Shown piece by piece: positions 1 to 6,683 of a stretch of 9,252 bases of DNA. This DNA is from DASQFQ01 sp035633075 (GTDB lineage: Bacteria > Actinomycetota > Thermoleophilia > Solirubrobacterales > Solirubrobacteraceae): positions 1 to 9,252 of the forward strand of contig DASQFQ010000131.1 of assembly GCA_035633075.1 (NCBI GenBank). Direction: 5' to 3'. The notes below the pieces were generated by a model. The model was not told the origin of the DNA, searched no databases, and saw only the letters and a program-made list of their open reading frames with translations. Every line of letters starts with the position of its first letter. Positions within the stretch are counted from its first letter, which is position 1. The position numbers and the translations under genes are program-made.

Positions 1-470
1 GGGTGCTCGAGCGCTTGGTGGCCGAGGTCGACGCGGGCGAGGAGACCTACCTCCGGGCCGTCGTCGCCGAGTCGCTGCGGCTGCGGCCCGTGGTCCCGCT
101 CGCCGGTCGCCGCCTGAGCTCCGAGCTGCGCGTGAACGGCCACGTGCTCCCGCCGGGGACGGACGTCACGCCGGCGATCTGGCTCGCCCACACCCGCGCC
201 GACCGCTACCCCGAGCCGTTCGCGTTCCGCCCCGAGCGCTTCCTCGAGAGCGCGCCCGCGACCTACGCCTGGATCCCGTTCGGCGGCGGGGTCCGGCGCT
301 GCCTGGGGGCGGCGTTCGCCGAGATGGAGATGCGCGTGGCGCTCGCGGAGATCCTGCGCCGGCGCGCGCTGCGCCCGGCGTCGGGCGCGGCCGAGCGGGT
401 CGCGCGCCGCAACGTGACCTTCTCACCGAGCAACGGGACGCGGGTGGTCGCCGCCGTCCGGGCGGTCTAG
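1..470 (+). CDS. Cytochrome P450, C-terminal part (5' end outside window)
   Basis: This is the last ~155 residues of a heme-thiolate monooxygenase. Counting from the GTG at position 3, which is probably an internal Val, the K-helix ExxR is E23-S-L-R26. The PERF-type segment FRPERF is at 75-80. The heme loop FGGGVRRCLG is at 93-102, with the axial Cys at 100 (codon 300-302). The run from the Pro/Gly-rich strand through YPEPFAF to the heme loop, and the tail RRNVTFSPSNGTRVV, look like soluble bacterial P450s of the mycobacterial CYP135/138 kind; that comparison is from memory. The reading frame is open to base 1 and the N-terminal half (I-helix, substrate pocket) is missing, so the real start and substrate cannot be given. 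No ferredoxin or ferredoxin reductase of the P450 type is next to it here. It ends TAG, 4 bp from the convergent GGDEF gene. Confidence 0.95.
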   Translation, partial: VLERLVAEVDAGEETYLRAVVAESLRLRPVVPLAGRRLSSELRVNGHVLPPGTDVTPAIWLAHTRADRYPEPFAFRPERFLESAPATYAWIPFGGGVRRCLGAAFAEMEMRVALAEILRRRALRPASGAAERVARRNVTFSPSNGTRVVAAVRAV

Positions 471-474
471 CCCG

Positions 475-1257
475 TCAGGCCACGATCCGAAGCGCCCGGC
501 GCGACACGCTCCGTCGCTTCGCCTGCAGGGCCGCGGCGTCGGCGGCGGCGAGCAGTGCATCCGGTTCGGTGCCGTCGACCGGGAACTCCGCGGCGCCGAG
601 GCTCGCGCTCAGTCCTCGAAGGCCGGCAGTGACGCCCGCCAGCGAGTCGAGCACGCGAGCGGCCAGGATCGCGGCGGCCACCCGGTCGGTCTGCGGCGCC
701 AGGACGCAGAACTCGTCGCCGCCCAGGCGCACGACCGTGTCCTGGGCTCGTACCGCGTCCACGAGCGCGTGCGCGGCGTCGCGCAGGACCTCGTCCCCGG
801 CGTCGTGGCCGAAGCGGTCGTTGACCGCCTTGAAGCCGTCGAGGTCGAGCGCCAGCACCGCGAAGGACTCACCGTGGCGGCTGTGGCGCACGATCTCGTA
901 GCCGAGACGCTCGTCGAGCGCGCGGCGATTGGCCAGGCCGGTGAGCGGATCGCGCAAGGCGAAGCGGCGCATCGCGTCGCGCTCGCGCTCGAGCCGCGAT
1001 CGAAGGCCGAGGAGCACCCCGACGCTCGTCGGTGCCACGACGGCGGCCGGCAACAGCGGGGGCGGTGCGGCCAGCGCGGCGACGGCGACGACAAGCCCCG
1101 CCGCGATCAGCGCGCCGCGTGCGCCGGGTTCGGCCGCGACGAGCACGAGCGCGCCCGGCACGCAGACCCAGAAGCCCTGGGCTCCCAAGGCGGTCGCCAA
1201 GGCCGCCACCAAGCCGGCGACGAGGGCGGTGCGCAGGGCTCGCACGGTCAGCGTCAC
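475..1257 (-). CDS. Membrane-anchored GGDEF diguanylate cyclase
   Basis: A 260-residue protein predicted to make cyclic di-GMP from two GTP. Residues ~8-85 form about three or four hydrophobic helices with no recognised sensor domain. A short charged linker (RSRLERERDAMRRFA, ~86-100) leads into a GGDEF domain at ~100-255. It has DPLTGLANRRAL at 103-114, the metal-binding DLD at 138-140, GFKAVND at 141-147, and an intact GGDEF at 179-183. An RxxD product-inhibition site (R170-A-Q-D173) lies exactly five residues before GGDEF, so feedback inhibition by c-di-GMP is expected. The usual C-terminal ALYxAK reads ALQAK. I chose the GTG at 1257 because AGGG (1266-1269) lies 8 nt upstream and the hydrophobic domain begins at once. 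The frame stays open further upstream, but that part overlaps the HTH_42 gene and lacks coding character. It lies 37 bp behind the HTH_42 gene on the same strand, so co-transcription is likely. Confidence 0.93.
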   Translation of the reverse strand: MTLTVRALRTALVAGLVAALATALGAQGFWVCVPGALVLVAAEPGARGALIAAGLVVAVAALAAPPPLLPAAVVAPTSVGVLLGLRSRLERERDAMRRFALRDPLTGLANRRALDERLGYEIVRHSRHGESFAVLALDLDGFKAVNDRFGHDAGDEVLRDAAHALVDAVRAQDTVVRLGGDEFCVLAPQTDRVAAAILAARVLDSLAGVTAGLRGLSASLGAAEFPVDGTEPDALLAAADAAALQAKRRSVSRRALRIVA

Positions 1258-1265
1258 CGAACGTA

Positions 1266-1269
1266 CCCT
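1266..1269 (-). promoter_or_regulatory. Ribosome binding site deciding the GGDEF start
   Basis: On the minus strand this reads AGGG, 8 nt before the GTG at 1257. It supports that start over the longer open frame that runs back into the HTH_42 gene. Confidence 0.5.
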
Positions 1270-1279
1270 GAAGCCTGCA

Positions 1280-1293
1280 CCGGTCAGAACCGG
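1280..1293. repeat. Short inverted repeat in the HTH_42/GGDEF spacer
   Basis: CCGGT and ACCGG are separated by four bases (CAGA on the plus strand), just after the HTH_42 stop codon and 22 bp before the GGDEF start. A 5-bp GC stem with a 4-nt loop could form in the transcript. It is not followed by a T-run, so it does not look like an intrinsic terminator. It could be a small operator, an RNA-processing hairpin or chance. Confidence 0.35.
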
Positions 1294-1294
1294 C

Positions 1295-2323
1295 TCAGGC
1301 GTGGAAGTCGGCCAGCCGGTCGGCTTCCTCCCGCAGGGCCCGCCGGGTGGCGGCGTCGAGGGGCCCGAACTGATCCAGGCGGATCTCTCCGCGCTCGTGC
1401 TTCCACGAGCCGGCCACCGCGCCGTCGACGAGGAACGTGGACAGCGAGTGGGGGTTCTTGATGCTGAAGATCTTCGGCCGGTGCTCCTCGGGCAGGACGC
1501 CCGTGCGGCGGGCGTGGACGAGCAGCGTCGCGTCCCAGGTGGGCAGGAAGCGGGGCGGCGCGGGCGTCTCCGGGTCGGGCAGCGGTGCTCGCGGGAGGTC
1601 GAGCAGCTCCTCGCCCTCCTCGCTGCGGAACCGGCGCAGCGACAGTCGCTCGAGCACCGGCTGCAAGGTCGCCGCGGGCAGGCCCGTGAAGCTCGCGACG
1701 TCCTTCGCGGAGGCGGGGCCGAAGCCGGCGAGGTAGCGGCGCACGAGGTGCTCGGTCGCAGCCTCGGCGTCGACCTCGGGCTCCCCGAGCCAGTCCGCGG
1801 CCGCCGCGAACAGGTCCGCGCGGCGGCGCTCCCAGGTGCCCGAGGGCGGGACGCGGACGAGGTCGAGCCACAGGCCCACGCCGGCGAACCGCGGCTTGCC
1901 GAGGAGCTCCTCGACCGCCTTGCGCCCGAGGGCGCCACCGGCGAGATGGCGCCGCAGCGTCTTCGCCGCGGCCGCCATCTCGGCCGCGCTCGGCGCACCC
2001 GGGTAGCTCCGCCGCCACAGTGTTCTGCGCGCTTCGCGCGTCGCCAGCGCGAACGGCCAGTAGTCGCCGCGGGAGACGAGGTGGATCGTGCTCCGCATGA
2101 GCGTCGCCTGCACGACCGACCGCCGCTCGAGCGCGGCGGTCAGCGCGTCGCGCTCGAAGTCCTCGAGTCGCGTCCACAGCCCGACGTACATCGACGGCGC
2201 GTACTGCGCCTGGATGCCGCCGGCGCGCTCGAGCGCCCGCGCCAGTGGCATCCGGCCGCGCTCGAGCAGCAGCTGCCGCGCGAGCAGCGCGCGGTTGAGC
2301 TCGCGCCGGCTGAGCGTCCGCAT
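1295..2323 (-). CDS. HTH_42 winged-helix protein, AlkZ-like putative DNA glycosylase
   Basis: A 342-residue protein of the HTH_42 (winged helix DNA-binding, DUF1006) family, which includes the DNA glycosylases AlkZ and YcaQ/AlkX. Family landmarks are an N-terminal helical region leading to GGIQAQ, with the Q-x-Q pair at Q38 and Q40. Then come GLWTRL (48-53) and TLMRSTIHLVSRGDYW (74-89). A winged-helix block RYLAGFGPASAKDVASFTGL is at 196-215, and FLPTWDATLLVHARR (259-273) and FLVDGAVAGSW (297-307) close the protein. In AlkZ the two Gln of QxQ are catalytic, whereas the YcaQ branch has QxD. That places this copy on the AlkZ-like side, where members excise bulky or crosslinked alkylated bases. 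Many actinobacterial members are uncharacterised, so the glycosylase role is inferred. The ATG at 2323 is the first start in frame. It has no good Shine-Dalgarno sequence, but a promoter-like site sits at leaderless distance. It is the first gene of a unit with the GGDEF gene. Confidence 0.85.
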   Translation of the reverse strand: MRTLSRRELNRALLARQLLLERGRMPLARALERAGGIQAQYAPSMYVGLWTRLEDFERDALTAALERRSVVQATLMRSTIHLVSRGDYWPFALATREARRTLWRRSYPGAPSAAEMAAAAKTLRRHLAGGALGRKAVEELLGKPRFAGVGLWLDLVRVPPSGTWERRRADLFAAAADWLGEPEVDAEAATEHLVRRYLAGFGPASAKDVASFTGLPAATLQPVLERLSLRRFRSEEGEELLDLPRAPLPDPETPAPPRFLPTWDATLLVHARRTGVLPEEHRPKIFSIKNPHSLSTFLVDGAVAGSWKHERGEIRLDQFGPLDAATRRALREEADRLADFHA

Positions 2324-2329
2324 GGCTCG

Positions 2330-2335
2330 ATGATC
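2330..2335 (-). promoter_or_regulatory. Putative -10 element of a leaderless HTH_42 transcript
   Basis: The minus-strand hexamer GATCAT ends 6 nt before the ATG at 2323. It matches the A and final T of the actinobacterial TANNNT -10 but not its first T. With no Shine-Dalgarno sequence in front of the ATG, transcription starting at or next to the A of ATG is plausible. I see no clear -35. Confidence 0.3.
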
Positions 2336-2712
2336 GCGCGAGGAGAGCCGTCGCGGATACCTCGCGGGATCGAGCGGGGCATGGACGAGTGGCTGGCACT
2401 GGTGGTCCCTGCCCCGCCTGAGCGACCGCGGCGGCGGCGGTCAGCAAGCAGAAAAACTGGCCCCGCAGTCGATCCCGTGCGCCGTTAGTGCGTTGCCTCG
2501 TCGCGTGGGTCGCTCCGTCGGCAGTACTACGCGCTTCGGCCGGGATTGTTGGCCGCAGGGCCAGCCTTTCACGCACATTACTCCGAATCACGTCGGCACG
2601 AGCAAGTTTCGCCGTTCGTCCCCCCGACGGAGGGGGCTACCGAGCGTTGGGATGTGGTGCTCGGATGCTTACTGTCAATGCGCCCGCGCAGCGGATCGCA
2701 GGCCTGACCCAC

Positions 2713-2718
2713 TACGCT
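2713..2718 (+). promoter_or_regulatory. Putative -10 element of a leaderless yceH transcript
   Basis: TACGCT fits TANNNT and is separated by exactly 6 nt from the GTG at 2725. That places the expected transcription start on the start codon. There is no Shine-Dalgarno sequence before this GTG, which agrees with leaderless translation. No strong -35 is visible. Confidence 0.4.
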
Positions 2719-2724
2719 CGAACC

Positions 2725-3348
2725 GTGGACTTGGACGCCGTCGAGGTCCGGGTGCTCGGGTGCCTTGTCGAGAAGCAGCGCACGACGCCGGACGCCTATC
2801 CGCTGAGCCTGAACTCGCTGCGGCTGGCCTGCAACCAGACGACGAACCGCGACCCCGTCGTCGACTACGACGAGGTCACCATCCGCTCCGCGCTGCACCG
2901 GCTCGGCCGGCGCCGCTGGACGCGCCTGGCGAGCGGCGCGGGGAGCCGGGCGGTCAAGTACCGCCATCTGCTCGACGAGGCGCTGGGACTCCCGGGCGGC
3001 GAGCTGTCGGTACTCACCGGGCTGATGCTGCGCGGTGCCCAGACGCCGGGGGAGCTGCGGCAGCGCGCGGAGCGGATGCACGCCTTCCCCGACCAGGCCG
3101 CGCTGCAGGCGGCGTTGGAGAGCCTGATCGAGCGCGATCTCGCCGTGCGGCTGACGCGCCGCCCGGGGCAGAAGGAGGAGCGCTACGCGCACCGGCTGAG
3201 CGAGGATCTGGAGGACGAGGCGATCGCTCCGTCGAGCGCCGTGCCGCCTGTGGTCGAGGAGACCCGCGTCGACCGCCTGGAGCGCGAGGTCGCCACGCTC
3301 GCCGCGCAGGTCGCCGAGATGCGCGACGCGCTTGGCCTCGAGGCTTAG
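2725..3348 (+). CDS. yceH: YceH family protein (DUF480), winged-helix
   Basis: A 207-residue member of the DUF480/YceH family (E. coli YceH is about 215 residues). The match is clear along the whole length. The hallmark block CLVEKQRTTPDAYPLSLNSL (13-32) continues into ACNQTTNRDPV (35-45). A second conserved block LMLRGAQTPGELRQRAERMH is at 100-119, and RRPGQKEERYAH at 145-156. A heptad-like C-terminal helix (~181-203, VDRLEREVATLAAQVAEM) probably forms a coiled coil. The family has two winged-helix domains; its cellular role is not established, so DNA or protein binding is only structural inference. I chose the GTG at 2725 because family members begin right before LxAxExRVLGCLxEKQ. In-frame starts at 2665 and 2488 would add sequence with no family match. 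The stop codon lies 10 bp before the MMPL gene, so the two are likely co-expressed. Confidence 0.93.
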   Translation: MDLDAVEVRVLGCLVEKQRTTPDAYPLSLNSLRLACNQTTNRDPVVDYDEVTIRSALHRLGRRRWTRLASGAGSRAVKYRHLLDEALGLPGGELSVLTGLMLRGAQTPGELRQRAERMHAFPDQAALQAALESLIERDLAVRLTRRPGQKEERYAHRLSEDLEDEAIAPSSAVPPVVEETRVDRLEREVATLAAQVAEMRDALGLEA

Positions 3349-3351
3349 GAT
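3346..3351 (+). promoter_or_regulatory. RBS (and possible -10) for the MMPL gene, overlapping the yceH stop
   Basis: The hexamer TAGGAT contains the yceH stop (TAG) and the Shine-Dalgarno core AGGA, which ends 8 nt before the GTG at 3359. This decides the MMPL start in favour of 3359 over a TTG at 3332 inside yceH, and suggests coupling to yceH translation. The same six bases fit TANNNT with a 7-nt gap to the GTG, so a secondary leaderless promoter cannot be excluded. Confidence 0.55.
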
Positions 3352-3358
3352 CTCGTCC

Positions 3359-5539
3359 GTGATCCGCTGGGTGGACTTCGTCATCGCCCACCGCAAGCGC
3401 ATCCTTGCGGCGTGGATCGTGCTGTTCGCGCTCGGCGCCTACGCGGCCGCCAACCTCGGCGGCCTCCTCACGAATCGCTTCAGCGTGCCGGGCTCGGACT
3501 CCGAACGCGGCCTCGAGCTGCTCAAGGACCGCATGAGCGACCGCTCCGACGGAGCGTTCACGCTCGTCGCCACCGGGGTCGACTCGAGCGCCGAGCGCGC
3601 CGCCGTCGGAGCGGCGGTCGAGCGGGCCGCGCGCGGGGTCAGCCGCGGCAAGGCCGGGCCCGTGCTGCCGGCCGGCCGCGGCATCGTCTACGCCCAGATC
3701 TCGACGCCACTCGAGAACCAGGAGGCCGCGAAGCTCACGCCTCGGCTGCGCCGCGCGATCGGCGACGTCCCCGGTGCGCGGACCTTCCTGTCGGGCTATC
3801 CCGCCATCAACCACGACACGCAGGCGATCTTCAGCGAGGACCTCGGCCGCGGCGAGGCGATCGCGGTGCCGATCGCGCTGCTCGTCCTGGCCTTCATGTT
3901 CGGCACGGTGGGCGGCATCGCGGTGCCCGTGGCCTTCGCGGCCATCACCATCCCGACGACGCTGGGCCTCGTGTGGATCTTCGCCCACGTGATGGAGATG
4001 GCGATCTACGTGACCAACATCGTCGCGCTGATCGGCCTGGCGATCGCCATCGACTACTCGATGCTGGTCGTCTTCCGCTTTCGCGAGCAGCTCGCGCACG
4101 GCGACGACGTGCCCGCCGCACTGCGCACGACGATGGCGACGGCGGGCCGCGCGACGATCTTCTCGGGCCTGACCGTGGCGGTCGGGCTCGCGCTGCTCGT
4201 GTTCATGCCGCTGCCCTTCATGCGCTCGATGGGCGTCGGCGGCCTGCTCGTGCCGCTGATCTCGATCGCCGCGTCGGCGACGCTGCTGCCGGCCCTGCTC
4301 GCCGTCATGGGCCACCGCGTGAACCGCTGGAGGATCATTCCGCGCCGCCTCCTCGAGCGCCGCGCGGCCACGGACGTCACCGGTCTGTGGCACCGGCTGG
4401 CGACCTCGATCATGCGCCGCCCGGTGTGGTGGTTCACGGCCGCCGGCGCGCTGATGATCGCGTTCGCGCTCCCGGCGACCGGCCTGAAGCTCACCGGCGG
4501 CGACAACCGCGGCGTCCCGCTGACCACCGAGTCGACGCGCGGTCTGCACGTCCTCGAGACGACGCTCGGGCCGGGCGCGCTCGCGCCGCACCAGCTCGTT
4601 GTCGACACCCGCCGTCCTGAGGGTGCGAGCGCCCCGGCGATCGTCGCGGCGCAGCGGCGCTTCGTGGCGGAGCTGCGGCGCGACCCGGCGATCGTGCCGT
4701 CGACGCTCGCCGCTCCCGCCCTCGTCCCGCGCCCCCAGGCGCTCCAGGCCAACCTCCTCGACCGCGAGGGGCGCGTGCTGCAGATCCGCGCGGCAGGCCG
4801 CTCCGACGCCGGCACGCAGGCGGCGCAGGATCTGGTCGACCGTATCCGCGAGCGCTACATCCCCGCCGCCCGGTTCCCTGCGCAGGCCGACGTGATCCTG
4901 ACCGGCGCCCCGGCCTTCGGCGTCGACTTCATCGACAAGGCCTACGGCGCGTTTCCGTGGCTCGTGCTCGCGGTGCTGGTGGCCTCCTACCTGCTGCTCC
5001 TGCGCGCCTTCCGCTCGGTCGTGCTGCCGCTCAAGGCGGTGGTCATGAACCTGCTGTCGGTGGGCGCCACCTACGGGGTGCTCGTGCTGGCCTTCCAGCA
5101 CGGCTGGGGGGAGGTGCTGGGGCTGCAGCAGTCCCCGCAGGTCGAGGCGTGGATCCCGATCTTCCTGTTCGCGATGCTGTTCGGCCTGTCGATGGACTAC
5201 GAGGTCTTCCTGCTCTCGCGCGTGCGCGAGGAGTGGGAGAAGCGGCACGACAACGAACAGGCCGTCGCCTACGGCCTGGAGCACACGGGCCGGATCATCA
5301 CCGCGGCGGCGATCATCATGATCGCCGCGTTCGCCGGCTTCACCGCCGGCAGCTTCGTCGGGCTGCAGCAGTTCGGCCTCGGCCTCTCCGCGGCGATCTT
5401 CCTCGACGCGACGATCGTGCGCGCGCTGCTCGTGCCGGCCACGATGAAGCTGCTCGGGACGTGGAACTGGTACCTGCCCGAGCGCGTCCGCCGGGCGCTG
5501 CGGCTGCGCCCCGCGCCCGCGACGACGACAGCGCGCTAG
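3359..5539 (+). CDS. MmpL/RND-family membrane transporter
   Basis: A 726-residue proton-driven RND exporter of the MMPL family, with two repeats of the MMPL domain. Each repeat has one leading membrane helix, an extracytoplasmic loop and a bundle of five helices. The first helix is at ~18-33, the first bundle at ~165-315, the second leading helix at ~355-375 and the second bundle at ~530-700. The two Asp-Tyr pairs that carry protons in MmpL3 are present and equivalent: IDYSMLVVFRFREQL (D232, Y233) and MDYEVFLLSRVREEW (D613, Y614). Length is close to actinobacterial MMPL proteins that lack a large cytosolic tail. Likely cargo is a lipid or hydrophobic compound, but nothing here identifies it; no polyketide or lipid synthase is adjacent. 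The GTG at 3359 has AGGA 8 nt upstream. The protein ends soon after the conserved LGxWNWYLP, with a short Pro/Ala/Thr tail. Coding-like sequence in another frame follows the stop. Confidence 0.95.
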   Translation: MIRWVDFVIAHRKRILAAWIVLFALGAYAAANLGGLLTNRFSVPGSDSERGLELLKDRMSDRSDGAFTLVATGVDSSAERAAVGAAVERAARGVSRGKAGPVLPAGRGIVYAQISTPLENQEAAKLTPRLRRAIGDVPGARTFLSGYPAINHDTQAIFSEDLGRGEAIAVPIALLVLAFMFGTVGGIAVPVAFAAITIPTTLGLVWIFAHVMEMAIYVTNIVALIGLAIAIDYSMLVVFRFREQLAHGDDVPAALRTTMATAGRATIFSGLTVAVGLALLVFMPLPFMRSMGVGGLLVPLISIAASATLLPALLAVMGHRVNRWRIIPRRLLERRAATDVTGLWHRLATSIMRRPVWWFTAAGALMIAFALPATGLKLTGGDNRGVPLTTESTRGLHVLETTLGPGALAPHQLVVDTRRPEGASAPAIVAAQRRFVAELRRDPAIVPSTLAAPALVPRPQALQANLLDREGRVLQIRAAGRSDAGTQAAQDLVDRIRERYIPAARFPAQADVILTGAPAFGVDFIDKAYGAFPWLVLAVLVASYLLLLRAFRSVVLPLKAVVMNLLSVGATYGVLVLAFQHGWGEVLGLQQSPQVEAWIPIFLFAMLFGLSMDYEVFLLSRVREEWEKRHDNEQAVAYGLEHTGRIITAAAIIMIAAFAGFTAGSFVGLQQFGLGLSAAIFLDATIVRALLVPATMKLLGTWNWYLPERVRRALRLRPAPATTTAR

Positions 5540-5714
5540 GCCAGTGGTGGGGCGACCGTGTCGGGGAGTCCTGGGAGAGCGCGGTCGCCGGGTCACTCGA
5601 GGGCATCAGCGCGGAGGCCGAACGGCGCGCCGCGCCGGACCAGCCCGAGCGCAGGCGGTACGGTCACGGCGTACCCCCCGCCCGCAAGCCCCGCGCGCCC
5701 CGCAAGCCCCCAGG
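5540..5714 (+). other. Coding-like stretch in a frame without a start, between MMPL and the SDR core
   Basis: Read in the frame beginning at 5542, codons 5542-5670 have G or C at the third position in 39 of 43 by my count. The SDR frame gives about 27 of 42 and the MMPL frame about 32 of 42. The product is protein-like (it contains WWGDRVGESWESAVAG and a basic Lys/Arg/Pro tail) and ends at TAA 5728-5730. This frame has no ATG, GTG or TTG after the MMPL stop, so it could only be expressed by a -1 shift out of MMPL or if a base is missing in the assembly. It may be the broken C-terminal tail of MMPL, the true N-terminal leader of the SDR, or chance. Confidence 0.35.
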
Positions 5715-6680
5715 CTCACCGTCGCCGTAACCGGACCGACGGGAGACATCGGGCGCGCGCTGCTGCGCGCGCTCGACGACGACCCGCGCGTGGGGACCGT
5801 GCTCGGGATGGCCCGCCGGCCATTCGACCCGAAGGACAGGGGGCTGAGGAAGACGAATTACCGCCAGGGCGACGTGCTGGACCGCGACGGCGTCGACGCG
5901 CTCGTGAAGGGCGCCGACGTCGTCGTCCACCTCGCCTTCATCATCCTCGGTGGCAGCGACGAGACGCGCTCGATCAACCTCGAGGGCTCACGCAACGTGT
6001 TCGCCGCCGCGGTCGCCGCGCCGCGCGTCAAGCGCCTCGTCTACACGTCGTCGGTGGCCGCCTACGGCTTTCACGCCGACAACCCGCAGCCGCTCACCGA
6101 GGACGTCCCCACGCGCGGCACCGACGCGCACTACTACTCTGCGCAGAAGGCCGAGCTCGAGGACACGCTGCAGGAGGCGCTGTCGGGCTCGGACCTCGAC
6201 GCCTACGTCTTCCGCCCCTGCATCGTCGCCGGACCCGACGCGCTGACGCTGGTGACGAGCTTCCCGGCGCCGATGCGCAAGCTCCCGCTGGTCAAGCCGG
6301 TGCTGCCCGATCCGGGCATCCCCTTCCAGCTCGTCCACCACGACGACGTGGCGTCGGCGGTGGCGGCCGGCGTGCGCGGCGACGGCTCCCACGGCGTCTA
6401 CAACCTCGCCGGCGAGGGGACGATCGGAGTTCGCGACCTCGCCGACGCCTTCGGCTGGCTCTCGGTGCCGGTGCCCAAGCTCGGCGTGGGGCTCACGGCG
6501 GAGGCCATCGGCCGCCTGCCGCTGATGCCCGCGCAGGCGGCGTGGATCAACGCCATGCGCGTGCCGGTCGTCATGGACACCGGGATGGCGCGGAACGGGC
6601 TGAGGTGGAAGCCCGCGCACGACACCCGCGCCACGCTGGCGGCGACCGTCGAGTCCGCTCGCGAGCGCGGTCTGCTGTAG
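5547..6680 (+). CDS. NAD(P)-dependent epimerase/dehydratase (extended SDR)
   Basis: An extended short-chain dehydrogenase/reductase with a Rossmann fold, resembling bacterial NAD-dependent epimerase/dehydratase proteins acting on sugar nucleotides, sterols or similar alcohols; the substrate is unknown. The core starts at codon 5715 (LTVAVTGPTGDIG), with the dinucleotide loop TGPTGDIG. YTSSVAAYG supplies the Ser region, YYSAQK the catalytic Tyr-x3-Lys, and FRPCIVAGP the usual substrate-side motif. FQLVHHDDVASAV is the conserved C-terminal segment. The core is ~321 residues, normal for the family. The start is doubtful. The only in-frame start codons before the core are tandem GTGs at 5544 and 5547, giving a ~56-residue Arg/Pro/Ala leader with poor codon bias. 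I list 5547 because AGG of the MMPL stop region lies 6 nt upstream. An unusual start near 5671-5715 or a 1-base error in a C-run is equally possible. It is convergent with apbE, 3 bp apart. Confidence 0.85.
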   Translation: MGRPCRGVLGERGRRVTRGHQRGGRTARRAGPARAQAVRSRRTPRPQAPRAPQAPRLTVAVTGPTGDIGRALLRALDDDPRVGTVLGMARRPFDPKDRGLRKTNYRQGDVLDRDGVDALVKGADVVVHLAFIILGGSDETRSINLEGSRNVFAAAVAAPRVKRLVYTSSVAAYGFHADNPQPLTEDVPTRGTDAHYYSAQKAELEDTLQEALSGSDLDAYVFRPCIVAGPDALTLVTSFPAPMRKLPLVKPVLPDPGIPFQLVHHDDVASAVAAGVRGDGSHGVYNLAGEGTIGVRDLADAFGWLSVPVPKLGVGLTAEAIGRLPLMPAQAAWINAMRVPVVMDTGMARNGLRWKPAHDTRATLAATVESARERGLL

Positions 6681-6683
6681 CGC

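Larger units (their letters stand above)
2324..2724. other. Divergent intergenic region of lower GC with small hairpins
   Basis: About 400 bp between the divergent HTH_42 and yceH genes. My hand count over 2521-2700 gives roughly 64% GC, clearly below the flanking genes. I see no convincing protein: the frames that stay open have no family resemblance and weak coding bias. Structures seen: a 5-bp inverted repeat GGCTC/GAGCC (2324-2328, 2345-2349) around the putative HTH_42 -10; an imperfect direct repeat TCGCGGAT/TCGCGGGAT (2351-2358, 2362-2370); a hairpin TGGCC-GCAG-GGCCA (2550-2563); and a C5/G5 hairpin with a 6-nt loop (2621-2636). I recognise no known riboswitch, tRNA or small-RNA consensus. 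The region may hold promoters, an untranslated leader, an unannotated small RNA or the relic of a lost gene. Confidence 0.6.

Noticed and set aside
1258..1998. N-terminal extension of the GGDEF protein
   Set aside because: The frame is open, but this part overlaps the HTH_42 gene in another frame and reads as Ser/Arg/Pro-rich noise. A spaced RBS and GTG at 1257 give a sensible membrane protein.
929..2488. Plus-strand open frame of 519 codons opposite the GGDEF and HTH_42 genes
   Set aside because: The opposite strand holds complete conserved domains. This frame has no recognisable domain, and its last part (from an ATG at 2381) is Arg/Pro-rich without coding character.
2550..2636. Intrinsic terminator or riboswitch in the divergent spacer
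   Set aside because: The two hairpins have only 5-bp stems and no T-run, and I cannot match any conserved riboswitch core.
2488..2724. Longer yceH starting at 2488 or 2665
   Set aside because: The added residues have no counterpart in the YceH family, and the segment has lower GC and poor codon bias. GTG 2725 fits the family N-terminus.
3014..5596. Long minus-strand open frame of 860 codons opposite MMPL
   Set aside because: It is antisense to two well-supported genes (yceH end and MMPL). Its translation is an Arg/His/Asp/Glu-rich low-complexity string with no family motifs, the usual shadow in very GC-rich DNA.
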